A stretch of 6,807 nucleotides of DNA from the NCBI GenBank assembly GCA_032111745.1, contig JAULUH010000102.1, positions 1 to 6,807 of the forward strand, given 5' to 3'. This document shows positions 6,803-6,807 of the stretch, piece after piece. Made by a program: the position numbers and the translations under genes. The notes under the pieces are model-generated. The model did not search any database and had not been told where the DNA came from. It was given only the letters and a program-made list of their open reading frames with translations. Each line of letters opens with the position of its first letter. Position 1 is the first letter of the stretch. The DNA is from JAULUH01 sp032111745 (GTDB lineage: Bacteria; Chloroflexota; Anaerolineae; JAAEKA01).

Positions 6803-6807
6803 CCAGC

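Overview
The window is a gene-dense, GC-rich bacterial segment with six protein-coding genes. Five lie on the + strand and one converges from the - strand at the right end. The gene content and codon use would suit a high-GC environmental bacterium. A Chloroflexota (Anaerolineae-like) source is my best guess, but nothing here fixes the taxonomy. I see no rRNA, tRNA, CRISPR array, insertion sequence or phage gene, and no compositional break suggesting recent transfer.

Layout. Bases 1-1238 hold the C-terminal part of a RecD2-type DNA helicase whose N-terminus lies off the left edge. After a 25-base gap comes a cytoplasmic gamma-glutamyltranspeptidase-like Ntn-hydrolase (1264-2904). A 94-base gap follows, carrying a near-ideal extended -10 promoter, a small hairpin and a good ribosome binding site. 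These serve a Gfo/Idh/MocA-type NAD(P)-dependent oxidoreductase (2999-4000). A 57-base gap leads to a 78-residue acidic protein of unknown function (4058-4294). Fourteen bases further on is a secreted PQQ-dependent glucose/sorbosone dehydrogenase-like protein with a C-terminal fibronectin III-like domain (4309-5874). Its last 14 bases overlap, tail to tail, the end of an alpha/beta hydrolase on the - strand (5861-6802), which starts at or beyond the right edge.

How the genes may fit together. Genes 3-5 probably form one transcription unit driven from the promoter near 2940. It would combine a cytoplasmic sugar-type oxidoreductase, a small acidic protein and an exported sugar-dehydrogenase-like beta-propeller, pointing loosely to carbohydrate or polyol oxidation. 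The helicase and the GGT-like enzyme look like unrelated housekeeping or catabolic neighbours. I found no convincing undescribed multi-gene system. The points most worth a second look are the altered substrate-binding motif of the GGT-like enzyme, the small protein coupled to the secreted dehydrogenase, and the compact promoter/leader region at 2935-3002.
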